64,000 bases of DNA from Stomatohabitans albus. Its GTDB lineage: Bacteria; Actinomycetota; Nitriliruptoria; Euzebyales; Euzebyaceae. Positions within the stretch are counted from its first letter, which is position 1. Every line of letters starts with the position of its first letter. The DNA lies in NCBI RefSeq assembly GCF_036336025.1, contig NZ_JAYKKE010000004.1, positions 1 through 64,000 on the forward strand, read 5' to 3'. Made by a program: the position numbers and the translations under genes. Positions 8,678-17,060 of this stretch are shown piece by piece. Below the pieces are notes generated by a model. It saw nothing but the letters and a program-made list of their open reading frames with translations, had not been told where the DNA came from and ran no database searches.

Positions 8678-9837
8678 AGGCAAGCTCCTAATCGTTCTAG
8701 CAGTTGGGTCACTTCGTGCTCCGTGATCGTTAATGCCGGGGCAATACGAATCGCATTTGGCCGAACGTTATTGACTAACAGTCCGTGGTTGATCGCACGC
8801 ATCACAACAGATTCAGCGACATCATCACTGAGCACAAGAGCATGCAATAGCCCTCGTCCACGATGACTCATGGCTAAGTCATGGTCGGCCACAATGGCAT
8901 CAAGTCCTGCACACAAGACGCGCTCCATGTCCAGGACATGGGCGAGCAGCCCCTCTTGTTCAATCGTGGTGATGACCGCGAGCGCAGCGGCACATGCCAC
9001 AAGATTGCCTCCAAAGGTTGACCCATGGTCACCGTGGTGAAAGGCAGTCGCTGCCTTGCCGTGTGCAACGACTGCACCAATAGGGATACCGCCACCCAAT
9101 CCTTTGGCTAGCGTTATCACATCTGGTTCTACTGAGGTTGTTTGAAATCCAAACCACGCTCCGGTCCGTCCAATACCCGTTTGAACTTCATCAATGATCA
9201 ATAACGCATCATAGTGATCGCATTGTTCGCGGGCTGTTTGTAACAAATGTTCGTCAACGGGAACAACCCCACCTTCACCTTGGATGACTTCGAGAATGAC
9301 TGCGCACGTGCTATCGGTGACCGCTTCACGTAACTCAGCCGCATCACTTACTTGTGTATTCCAATCCCCGAGGGGTTCAAACGCATCTGTTTTTGGCGAA
9401 TGACTCGTTATCCGCAACGAACCGCGAGTTCGTCCATGAAAGGCATTCTTCAATGAAACGACATGACGTTTTTTGGGGTCACGCATTGTTCCGTATCGGT
9501 GCGCAAGTTTCAGTGCTGCCTCATTTGCCTCAGTACCACTATTACAGAAGAATGTTCGCCCATCCTTCCACCCGCTGATGGCATTCAGTTTGGCAGCCAA
9601 TGCCAGCGCCGGTTCGCTCCCAATCAAGTTTGATACATGGGCCAGGGTTCGGACTTGTTCAGATACGGCAGTGACCATGGCGGGATGGGCATGGCCCAGT
9701 GAACTCACTGCAATGCCGGCATACCCGTCAAGGAGTGTTTCACCCGTTTCGGTAGTCAACCAGCAGCCATTACCTGAAATAGCAGTGATTGGTGGTTGCC
9801 CATACGTCGGCATCAGTACATCAGAATCCATCATCAT
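8674..9837 (-). CDS. argD: Acetylornithine aminotransferase
   Basis: A class III PLP aminotransferase that converts N-acetylglutamate semialdehyde to N-acetylornithine. The PLP lysine lies in LAKGLGGGIPIGA and the cofactor-binding IIDEVQTGIGRTG is upstream of it. The length is 387 aa, typical of ArgD. The enzyme may also serve as N-succinyl-diaminopimelate aminotransferase, as known for E. coli ArgD. Three consecutive ATG codons begin the gene, the first overlapping the argB stop (ATGA). Where many actinobacteria have argF next, argR follows directly. Confidence 0.94.
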   Translation of the reverse strand: MMMDSDVLMPTYGQPPITAISGNGCWLTTETGETLLDGYAGIAVSSLGHAHPAMVTAVSEQVRTLAHVSNLIGSEPALALAAKLNAISGWKDGRTFFCNSGTEANEAALKLAHRYGTMRDPKKRHVVSLKNAFHGRTRGSLRITSHSPKTDAFEPLGDWNTQVSDAAELREAVTDSTCAVILEVIQGEGGVVPVDEHLLQTAREQCDHYDALLIIDEVQTGIGRTGAWFGFQTTSVEPDVITLAKGLGGGIPIGAVVAHGKAATAFHHGDHGSTFGGNLVACAAALAVITTIEQEGLLAHVLDMERVLCAGLDAIVADHDLAMSHRGRGLLHALVLSDDVAESVVMRAINHGLLVNNVRPNAIRIAPALTITEHEVTQLLERLGACL

Positions 9838-10736
9838 TCCTTGGATGCATCATCGGGAAGAACCATCGTGCCGATCCCATCATCGGTAAAAATCTCGAGC
9901 AATACGGCGTGGCTTTCTTGCCCATCCAACATATGCCCTTGTGGAACTCCAGCCACAACCGCGTCGTGAAGGGCATTGAGTTTGGGAATCATGCCTTGTT
10001 CAACCGTGCCAGATTGAATGAGCGTATGCAGTTCTGACGTTGAAATCGTGTTGACGAGTGAAGCCTTTGGCGTACCAAAATCGGTGTACAACCCCTCAAT
10101 GTTGGTTAACACAATTACTTTGTCGGCGCGGATGGCTGCCGCAATTGCACCTGCAGCCGCATCAGCATTGACATTGACCAGTCCCCCATCATCACCCCGA
10201 CTAATAGGTGCGATCACGGGCACTATATTGGCATCAAGTAATGTCGTAATGACGGTTGGGTCTACCGCTGTGATATCCCCAGCCCGTCCAAACCCCGGTC
10301 GAGGATGGGCCGTCAAACAGTTTGCGTCCGTTCCAGCTAGCCCTACCGCACGAACACCACGGTCAGCAACCAGGCGAACAATCATCGGATTCACTTGGCC
10401 GCACATCGCCGTTTGCACAATGGTCATCATTTCGTCATCAGTTACACGCATACCATCAGCAAACTGAGGTTTGTAATTGAATTGGTCAGCAAGCGCACTG
10501 ATTTGGGGACCACCGCCATGTACAACAACGAGCCGGATACCTAAGGTGTGCAACATGGCAACATCCTCGGCCATATTGATGGCAACTTGGCTATTGGCAT
10601 CAGCAATAGCGTTACCACCAATTTTCAACACAACCGTGCGTCCTGCCCAGGTTGTCATCCATGGCAATGCTTCGGCAAGAATATTGGCCTTAAATTGAGC
10701 GTGTTCGCGGCGGGTAAGCGATGAGGTCGTATCCAT
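9834..10736 (-). CDS. argB: Acetylglutamate kinase
   Basis: It phosphorylates N-acetylglutamate, usually the arginine-inhibited step. The amino acid kinase fold shows VVLKIGGNAI and the substrate loop VVHGGGPQI. The length, 300 aa with an N-terminal helix of about 30 residues before the kinase fold, fits the arginine-sensitive hexameric type. TAGGAATCT precedes the ATG. It sits 6 bases after argJ and overlaps argD by 4. Confidence 0.95.
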   Translation of the reverse strand: MDTTSSLTRREHAQFKANILAEALPWMTTWAGRTVVLKIGGNAIADANSQVAINMAEDVAMLHTLGIRLVVVHGGGPQISALADQFNYKPQFADGMRVTDDEMMTIVQTAMCGQVNPMIVRLVADRGVRAVGLAGTDANCLTAHPRPGFGRAGDITAVDPTVITTLLDANIVPVIAPISRGDDGGLVNVNADAAAGAIAAAIRADKVIVLTNIEGLYTDFGTPKASLVNTISTSELHTLIQSGTVEQGMIPKLNALHDAVVAGVPQGHMLDGQESHAVLLEIFTDDGIGTMVLPDDASKE

Positions 10737-10742
10737 AGATTC

Positions 10743-11954
10743 CTACGTGGTGTACTCAGCGTTAATAGTGATATAGGCTTTGGTGAGATCATTTACGAGT
10801 ACCCAACCACTGCCTTGGCCGACCCCAAGATCAACGCTCAGTTCTACGTAGGGTTGGTCCATCTGGGCACTCACCAGATCGCGGTCAATGGGCAACGGCA
10901 GGCTGTGTTCACACAGGGTTGTGCCCGCAATCATGACCCGCAGCTCATTAGGGTCCAGGTCAACACCACTTGCACCCGCTGCCGCAACGAGTCTCCCCCA
11001 ATTTGGGTCACGACCGGCAAAAGCCGTTCGGACGAGAAGATCAGCACCGATATGACGTGCGGCCTGGTCGGCCTGCGCATCAGCAGCTGCCCCGGTCACC
11101 ATCACTTTCACGACCTGGGTGGCTCCTTCACCGTCAGCAATCACTTGGTACGCAAGATCTGCGCATACATCCGTCAGTGCTTGGGTAAACGGGATGGGAT
11201 CTACGGGTCCAGCTAGGCCACTTGCTAACAAGATGATTGTGTCATTCGTACTCATTGCCCCATCAACATTGATGCGGTTAAAGGACGCTTGCGTTGCCTG
11301 GGTTAAGGCATTGGAGAGGTCATCATGGGAAAGGTTGGCATCCGTTGTAATCACGGTGATCGTGGTCGCCATTCCTGGTGAGATCATGCCACTCCCTTTT
11401 GCCATTCCACCTATGACAACGGGATCAGCCCCGTGTTCTTGGAGCGTGACCGACGCCAATTTAGGTACCGTGTCCGTCGTCATAATGGCCTTGGCTACAC
11501 GATGATCAACTGGCTCTCCTCTACCGAGTTGGTGTACAAGAGCAGGGAGTGCACGAACGATAGGTGCAGCCTCTAGCGGCTCACCGATGATGCCAGTACT
11601 CGCGACTAAGACGTGATAGGTCGGTTCATCAAGCAAGTCAGCCAATGCTGTCGCAGTCTGTCGCGCCGTATCCATTCCAGGCGCACCGGTACATGCATTC
11701 GCATTTGCGGTGTTAATAACCACGGCACGAGCCTGATGATTAGATTGGGCTAGGTGCTCAAGATTCAGTCGAATCGGAGCTGCTTTGACCTTATTCGATG
11801 TGGATACCACTGCACATTGGACGGCTGATTGGGCAACGATCACGGTGAGGTCATCACGTTGACTAGCACGCAGACCCGCATAGGTACTCGCGGCTTGGAA
11901 GCCTTGAGCACGGGTGATTCCATGCGCGCGATCTAGAGGAGAAGTGATGAACAT
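10743..11954 (-). CDS. argJ: Glutamate N-acetyltransferase / amino-acid acetyltransferase
   Basis: It recycles the acetyl group from N-acetylornithine to glutamate. Bifunctional versions also use acetyl-CoA, which would make a separate argA unnecessary. The self-cleavage region reads KGSGMISPGMATT; the Thr after Ala is the expected nucleophile. The length is 403 aa. It lies between argC (15 bases away) and argB. Whether it is bifunctional cannot be read from the sequence, but no argA is seen in the window. Confidence 0.94.
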   Translation of the reverse strand: MFITSPLDRAHGITRAQGFQAASTYAGLRASQRDDLTVIVAQSAVQCAVVSTSNKVKAAPIRLNLEHLAQSNHQARAVVINTANANACTGAPGMDTARQTATALADLLDEPTYHVLVASTGIIGEPLEAAPIVRALPALVHQLGRGEPVDHRVAKAIMTTDTVPKLASVTLQEHGADPVVIGGMAKGSGMISPGMATTITVITTDANLSHDDLSNALTQATQASFNRINVDGAMSTNDTIILLASGLAGPVDPIPFTQALTDVCADLAYQVIADGEGATQVVKVMVTGAAADAQADQAARHIGADLLVRTAFAGRDPNWGRLVAAAGASGVDLDPNELRVMIAGTTLCEHSLPLPIDRDLVSAQMDQPYVELSVDLGVGQGSGWVLVNDLTKAYITINAEYTT

Positions 11955-11969
11955 GGTGATGCCTTCGCG

Positions 11970-13022
11970 TTATAAGTACGTGCCGACACGGGGCAATCCC
12001 AGTGTTTGATCCAACCCAAGCGCCGCATTGGCCGCTTGGATGCCTTGGCCTGACGCACCCTTAATGGTGTTATCAATCGCGCAACTCACGATCAGACTAT
12101 TTGCGCGGGTATCCACTTGAGCGTGCACCATCGCACGGTTCGACCCAACAACGGCCCCCGTTTCTGGCCACGATGGTATGACCGTTATAAATGGCTGGTC
12201 AGCGTAATAGTCACGTAGTTGTTGGAGCGGATCCACCGGTGCGATGAGGTCTGCCGTGCTCGTGGCAACGAGGCCAGCTGTTTGTGGCACAACATGGGGG
12301 GTGAACCGGATTGGGGGTTGTGTTCGTTGGCTGAGCTCACCCAAGATGCGTTCAATCTCTGGGGTATGCCGATGACCAGGCGAACCATACACCCTTGTAT
12401 TTTCATTCGCGGCGACAAACGAGAATGGCTCAGTGGCCAATCGACCAGCACCACTCAGTCCACTTAAGCCCACCGTTGAAATGGAGGTGAGGTCAATCAC
12501 ATCAAGGAATGGGGCCAACCCCAATACCGTGGCCGTCGGGTAACACCCCGGACCAGCAATTAAACGGGCTTCACGAAGGTCCACTAATTCTGGAAGGCCA
12601 TATATCGCCGGGAGGAGTTCCGAGTGAGGATGAGTAAGGCCATACCATTCGATCATGCCTGCCCCACTTAATCGATGTCCACCTGAAAGATCAACTACCA
12701 AGGCTCCTTGGTTCACGAGCGGACCTGCTAATTGGGCGGCCACATCGTGCGGTGTGGCTAAAAACACCACATCATGCCCTTCCAATACATCACCAGTCGA
12801 AGGCTTGACCACCACATTGGTGAGGTCTGCTATGCCAGCCAAATGCGGCCATATGGCGTGGAGCGCTTGACCTGCTTGGCTACCTGCACAAACCGTGGTT
12901 ACTGAAAAAACTGGGTGATTTTCAAGCAATCGCAGCGCGGTTAACCCTGCAAAACCAGACACACCGACGATTGCGGTACGCAGATACGGGGACCGAACAG
13001 GCTGATGGAAGGAAAAAACCAT
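11970..13022 (-). CDS. argC: N-acetyl-gamma-glutamyl-phosphate reductase
   Basis: It reduces N-acetylglutamyl phosphate to the semialdehyde with NADPH. The nucleotide-binding VGVSGFAGLTALRLL is near the N-terminus and the catalytic Cys lies in GPGCYPTA. I start at ATG 13022 (350 aa). An upstream in-frame ATG at 13058 would add 12 unconserved residues and lies inside the ARG box. No Shine-Dalgarno precedes 13022, but TATATT sits 7 bases before it, which suits a leaderless transcript. It is the first gene of argC-J-B-D-R-G-H. Confidence 0.93.
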   Translation of the reverse strand: MVFSFHQPVRSPYLRTAIVGVSGFAGLTALRLLENHPVFSVTTVCAGSQAGQALHAIWPHLAGIADLTNVVVKPSTGDVLEGHDVVFLATPHDVAAQLAGPLVNQGALVVDLSGGHRLSGAGMIEWYGLTHPHSELLPAIYGLPELVDLREARLIAGPGCYPTATVLGLAPFLDVIDLTSISTVGLSGLSGAGRLATEPFSFVAANENTRVYGSPGHRHTPEIERILGELSQRTQPPIRFTPHVVPQTAGLVATSTADLIAPVDPLQQLRDYYADQPFITVIPSWPETGAVVGSNRAMVHAQVDTRANSLIVSCAIDNTIKGASGQGIQAANAALGLDQTLGLPRVGTYL

Positions 13023-13028
13023 AGCAAA

Positions 13029-13034
13029 AAATAT
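13029..13034 (-). promoter_or_regulatory. Candidate -10 box of a leaderless argC transcript
   Basis: On the minus strand TATATT ends 7 bases before the argC ATG, so transcription would start at or next to the A of ATG. No good -35 is seen. Confidence 0.45.
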
Positions 13035-13043
13035 ACCATATTT

Positions 13044-13057
13044 TGTATACTCATACA
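13044..13057 (-). promoter_or_regulatory. ARG box (ArgR operator) upstream of argC
   Basis: The 14-bp inverted repeat TGTATACTCATACA has arms TGTAT/ATACA around 4 bases. That is the geometry of known ARG boxes (TGNAT-N4-ATNCA). It lies just upstream of the candidate -10 of argC, where bound ArgR would block transcription of the whole operon. Confidence 0.65.
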
Positions 13058-13100
13058 TCTAGATTTAGGTTCTTGCCTATCAATGGTCATAACATTTGGT

Positions 13101-13144
13101 GGCAAAATGCCCGAGGACTCAAAAAACCTTGCCAGGCATTTGCC
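13101..13144 (+). promoter_or_regulatory. Structured leader hairpin upstream of the YkvI-like gene
   Basis: GGCAAAATGCC and GGCATTTGCC pair over 10 bp with one bulged A, enclosing a 23-base loop with an A run. It lies about 80 bases before the carrier gene. It could be a leader regulator, but no known riboswitch core is recognised. Confidence 0.35.
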
Positions 13145-13227
13145 CTGCCTAGTGACGCCGTGTTCATCTTTATTCCAGCAAACCCTTTACCGGGCGTTGC
13201 GATCTAACAGGATTAAGGAGGAGAAAG

Positions 13228-14328
13228 ATGAGCGATACCGATACGAGGGTCACCGCCTTTGGTATAGCGGCGACGTTCATTGGAACAATCATCGGCGCGG
13301 GTTTTGCATCAGGAAACGAGGTTCTACAGTATTTCGTTGCGATTGGTCCTATGGGGGCCATGTCGATCATTGTGGCAACGGCACTGTTCTTCTTGTTTGG
13401 CCTGGTCAGCCTGCAACTAGGTAACGTGCTGAAGACAGATGAGTACGGGGTGGCAATTAATCCAACCACGAACCCTTTTCCCCGTATTTACTGTGACGTG
13501 ATGATTACGGTCACACTCTTTGGGACCTTCATCATTATGGTGGCTGGCGCTGGTGGGCTAGTCAATAAGCTCTTTGGAGTACCATCAATCGTTGGGTCTA
13601 TCGGGGTTGGTGTACTCGTTGTCCTCAACTTGCTATGGGGTATTGATGGGCTTGTAAAAGCCCAAGAGTTCATGGTTCCTATCCTCATTGTGGGAGCCAT
13701 TCTTGTCGGTATTTGGTTTGTGATTAACCCCTTGCCTGGCGGGAGTACGGGCAATGATGAAGTCATTAGCTCAGGCCTCTTACAACACTGGTTTATCAAT
13801 GGCATCTTGTACGTGGCCTTTAATTTCCAGCTCGCCATCGCCGTGCTAGTTCCCCTGGGGAACCATGCTAGAACCCCCAAGTCAATCATGACAGGGATTC
13901 TCGTAGGTGCCATTGGCCTTGGTGCAGGTGCCCTTGTTGTCTATGGTGCGATGAGCCTCAATGCAGCCGTCGTGGGCCAAGAGGCATACCCCATGGTTGA
14001 GTTGGCTGGAAATATTCATCCAGCTATGCGGTATGTCTATTCGGTATTGCTGTTCTTTGGACTATATTCCACGGCCATCAGCTGTTTCTTTGGCACGGTT
14101 TCCCGTTTGCGTGCCATTCCCCAAATTAATAATCAAAATCACGTCGTCGTGATGATTATTGTCAGTGTGATTGGCGTGCTGTTAAGCCAATTTGGATTCT
14201 CCGATCTTGTCGGCCAGGTCTATCCGGTTTTGGGATATGGCGGTCTTCTCGTCATGGTCTTTATGCTCTGGGTTGCCTGGACCAATCTCTGGGGTCCAAA
14301 CAAGAAACAAGTCAGTACGGTTTCTTAA
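13228..14328 (+). CDS. YkvI-like multi-spanning membrane carrier
   Basis: A 366-aa hydrophobic protein with about ten membrane segments. The first segment carries GTIIGAGFASGNE, a sodium- or amino-acid-binding signature of APC-superfamily relatives such as B. subtilis YkvI and branched-chain carriers. The substrate is unknown; a small metabolite or amino acid is likely. A strong AAGGAGGAG lies 8 bases before the ATG. It is divergent from argC and ends in a strong terminator, so it is a single-gene unit. Confidence 0.8.
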   Translation: MSDTDTRVTAFGIAATFIGTIIGAGFASGNEVLQYFVAIGPMGAMSIIVATALFFLFGLVSLQLGNVLKTDEYGVAINPTTNPFPRIYCDVMITVTLFGTFIIMVAGAGGLVNKLFGVPSIVGSIGVGVLVVLNLLWGIDGLVKAQEFMVPILIVGAILVGIWFVINPLPGGSTGNDEVISSGLLQHWFINGILYVAFNFQLAIAVLVPLGNHARTPKSIMTGILVGAIGLGAGALVVYGAMSLNAAVVGQEAYPMVELAGNIHPAMRYVYSVLLFFGLYSTAISCFFGTVSRLRAIPQINNQNHVVVMIIVSVIGVLLSQFGFSDLVGQVYPVLGYGGLLVMVFMLWVAWTNLWGPNKKQVSTVS

Positions 14329-14340
14329 TTCCACCTATAC

Positions 14341-14378
14341 AGGACACCCGCCATATCAAGGCGGGTGTCCTGATTTGT
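14341..14378. terminator. Intrinsic terminator between ykvI-like and alr genes
   Basis: A perfect 12-bp stem, AGGACACCCGCC with GGCGGGTGTCCT, has a 7-base loop and is followed by GATTTGTGT. It can serve both convergent genes. Confidence 0.85.
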
Positions 14379-14403
14379 GTCTCTATCTCATGCCAATACC
14401 CAG

Positions 14404-15558
14404 CTAGGTGAGCACACGTTCAAGACGGTTGCCCAATCCCGCAAGAATCTCCCAACTAATGGTGTCTGCCCACTGTGCCCAATCATCTGCATCTGGGGCA
14501 CCATCCGTACCACCAAGTAGCCACACCTGGTCACCAACCGCGTCTTCTGCGTTGGGACCAAGATCAAGGAGCAGTTGGTCCATACAGACTCGACCAACGA
14601 TAGGGACACGACGACCGTTCAACCATACTTCACCCGTACTGGACAGGGCACGGCGTACCCCATCGGCATAGCCGATAGGTAAGGAAGCGATCACCGTATC
14701 GTTCTTGGCCGTCCACGTATGTCCATACGAGACAGACGTACCTTTTGGTACTGCTTTCACCAGATTGACCAGTCCAGTAATCGCCATGCACGGTTTAATA
14801 CCGAGGCCATCAATATGTGGTGCAGGAGAATAGCCATAGATACTCAGACCAGGGCGCACCATGTCGTGATGGTATTCGGGGAGCGCTAGCGTGGCTGCCG
14901 AGTTGGCAATATGGACAATCTCAGGATCAATACCTGCTTTGCGCAAGGCTGACAAGCTCGACATAAATATTTCATGCTGACGGTGTGTGGAGGTCAAGTC
15001 CGCTTCATCTGCACACGCAAAGTGGCTAAATACCCCCTCAAAACGAAGTTCAGGTAAGTGACTGAGGTACTCAGCCGCATCAGCTACTTCTTCAGGCACT
15101 AACCCGACACGACCCATCCCTGTTTCTAATTTCAGATGAACAGGATGGGGGTCTTGCATCGTTGCCCGAACAACATTGGCAATAGCATCTGCTAGACCTT
15201 GTGTAAAGAGCGCTGGGGTCAGGTCATATTCAACGAGTACGGGGGCAGATGACACCGGAACTTCGCTCAGGACCAATATGGGGGCGGTAATCCCTGACTT
15301 ACGGAGTTCAACTCCTTCAAGAATCGTCGCAACCCCAAGGCGATCAGCCCCCGCTTCTAGGGCTGCTTTACCGACTGCTGGTGCTCCATGTCCGTAGGCA
15401 TCAGCTTTCACAATGGCGCAGAGCCGTTTCGCTTTGCTGTGCGCGTCCAAGATGCGTATATTCTCTCGAATTTGTTCAAGGTTCACTGCGGCCCATGCAC
15501 CTCGAAGATTTGGAGGGGTCACAGGTGCTTCAGGTTTTGTTTTCCATGCTGTCGTCAT
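14404..15558 (-). CDS. alr: Alanine racemase
   Basis: A PLP enzyme interconverting L- and D-alanine for peptidoglycan. The PLP lysine lies in VKADAYGHG near the N-terminus, and the second half ends with the beta-barrel region characteristic of the family. I start at ATG 15558 (384 aa) because AGGAGG lies 6 bases upstream; the in-frame GTG at 15579 would place that site inside the gene. It is followed by the shared terminator at 14341. Alanine dehydrogenase is the next gene upstream, on the same strand. Confidence 0.95.
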   Translation of the reverse strand: MTTAWKTKPEAPVTPPNLRGAWAAVNLEQIRENIRILDAHSKAKRLCAIVKADAYGHGAPAVGKAALEAGADRLGVATILEGVELRKSGITAPILVLSEVPVSSAPVLVEYDLTPALFTQGLADAIANVVRATMQDPHPVHLKLETGMGRVGLVPEEVADAAEYLSHLPELRFEGVFSHFACADEADLTSTHRQHEIFMSSLSALRKAGIDPEIVHIANSAATLALPEYHHDMVRPGLSIYGYSPAPHIDGLGIKPCMAITGLVNLVKAVPKGTSVSYGHTWTAKNDTVIASLPIGYADGVRRALSSTGEVWLNGRRVPIVGRVCMDQLLLDLGPNAEDAVGDQVWLLGGTDGAPDADDWAQWADTISWEILAGLGNRLERVLT

Positions 15559-15616
15559 GTGTATTCCTCCTATGAGCACAAACGCCGACCCTGCTGGATC
15601 GGCATTCGTGTTTGGC

Positions 15617-15637
15617 TGCCAGGGTAGTTACCTGGCA
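15617..15637 (-). terminator. Small hairpin between ald and alr
   Basis: TGCCAGG and CCTGGCA form a 7-bp stem with a 7-base loop, 9 bases after the ald stop. There is no T run, so it may be an RNA processing or stabilising hairpin rather than a terminator. Confidence 0.4.
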
Positions 15638-15645
15638 CACTATGG

Positions 15646-16758
15646 TTACAGGGCTTCTTGCGGTGCTACCGCATCAATCCCGAGTGCTTCACCAACAGGT
15701 GGGCTGTACAGCTTGCCACCATGGGTTGCAAGGCCATCAATCAAACCAGGAACTGACTTGCAGGCTTCCTTCCAACCCTTATTGGCCAACGCTACGGCAT
15801 AGCGCATCGTGGCATTGGTCAAGGCATAGGTTGAGGTGTATGGCACCGCACCAGGCATATTCGCAACCGCATAGATCGTTGAGTTATGAACCTTAAACAC
15901 GGGATCATCATGCGTGGTTGCGTGGCTATCTTCGAAGCAGCCGCCCTGGTCTATGGCAATATCGACCAGTACAGAACCTGGCTTCATATTCTTGACCATC
16001 TCATTGGTCACCAATTTCGGAGCTGCAGCACCTGGAATGAGCACAGCACCAACCACAAGATCGGCTTCAGCTACTGCCTCTTCAACGGCAAGCGCAGAGG
16101 AGAACAGCGTACGTACCTGGCCGAGGGTGACTTCATCGATGTACTGCATGCGCTTGGGGTTCACGTCAAAGACGGTGACGTCACCGCCCATCCCGTTGGC
16201 AACACGAGCAGCGAAGAAACCAGCAACACCGCCACCAAGGACAACCACTTTGCCGCGGCGGACACCTGAACCACCGCCGAGGAGTACCCCTGAACCACCG
16301 TTTGCCTTGAGCAAGAAGTGTGACCCAACCTGTGGTGCCAGGCGACCAGCAATTTCAGACATTGGTGCAAGAAGGGGCAGGCTATTGTTCGGACCAAGTA
16401 CTGTTTCATAGGCGATTGAGGTCACATTATGAGAAAGCAGTGCTTCTGTTTGGGGCTTGTCGGCAGCCAAATGGAGGTAGGTGAAGAGGAGCTGACCATC
16501 TTGAAGCAGGTCATATTCCTTAGCAATCGGTTCTTTGACCTTGATGATCATTTCAGAGGATTTCCACACTTCCTCTGCAGTTGGAATCATCTTGGCGCCC
16601 TGGGCAATATAGGCTTCATCAGGGATACCGGAGCCAAGACCAGCACCGACTTGCACCTGAACTTCATGGCCATTGGTGACGAGATCCTTCACACCAGCAG
16701 GGGTGATCCCTACACGGAACTCGTTGTTCTTAATTTCTGATGGAATACCAACCTTCAT
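15646..16758 (-). CDS. ald: Alanine dehydrogenase
   Basis: It reversibly deaminates L-alanine to pyruvate with NAD+. The N-terminus MKVGIPSEIKNNEFRVG is the family hallmark; the Rossmann motif VVLGGGVAG is central. The length, 370 aa, is exact for the family. AGAAGGAG stands 6 bases before the ATG. It sits upstream of alr on the same strand, giving a two-gene alanine unit; a CycA-like permease follows beyond pheST. Confidence 0.96.
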   Translation of the reverse strand: MKVGIPSEIKNNEFRVGITPAGVKDLVTNGHEVQVQVGAGLGSGIPDEAYIAQGAKMIPTAEEVWKSSEMIIKVKEPIAKEYDLLQDGQLLFTYLHLAADKPQTEALLSHNVTSIAYETVLGPNNSLPLLAPMSEIAGRLAPQVGSHFLLKANGGSGVLLGGGSGVRRGKVVVLGGGVAGFFAARVANGMGGDVTVFDVNPKRMQYIDEVTLGQVRTLFSSALAVEEAVAEADLVVGAVLIPGAAAPKLVTNEMVKNMKPGSVLVDIAIDQGGCFEDSHATTHDDPVFKVHNSTIYAVANMPGAVPYTSTYALTNATMRYAVALANKGWKEACKSVPGLIDGLATHGGKLYSPPVGEALGIDAVAPQEAL

Positions 16759-17060
16759 GTTTTTCTCCTTCTAAAGGCAGCCCCATTGCTGCATGGTGAC
16801 TATGGCATAACAAATCTGCTGTACCGATGCACATTACAGCCCGCATGTTTTTTGGATTCCATGCAAAGGACCAACAGACCTCGTCCAAGTGGCCCATAGA
16901 GGTAGGGACAGATGCGTAGGTTCCATCCAGCCAATTGGATAGGAACGTGCTAGATGCAGATAGGTGGGCACCGGTTCTTATCGAATTGCCTGGTCATCGT
17001 TGGTTGGCACACAAGCTCAGCGGGTGAGCATTCATGCTCACCCGCTGAAGTCTTACAAAT
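16759..17060. other. Intergenic region between ald and pheT
   Basis: It holds the ald leader (minus strand) and the pheT terminator. A GCAGC-N6-GCTGC inverted repeat lies in the ald leader. No open frame or RNA gene is recognised. Confidence 0.5.
17014..17051 (-). terminator. Intrinsic terminator after pheT
   Basis: A perfect 15-bp stem, TCAGCGGGTGAGCAT with ATGCTCACCCGCTGA (17017-17048), has only two bases between the arms. It lies 12 bases after the pheT stop, which makes a strong termination signal despite the short T tract. Confidence 0.85.
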
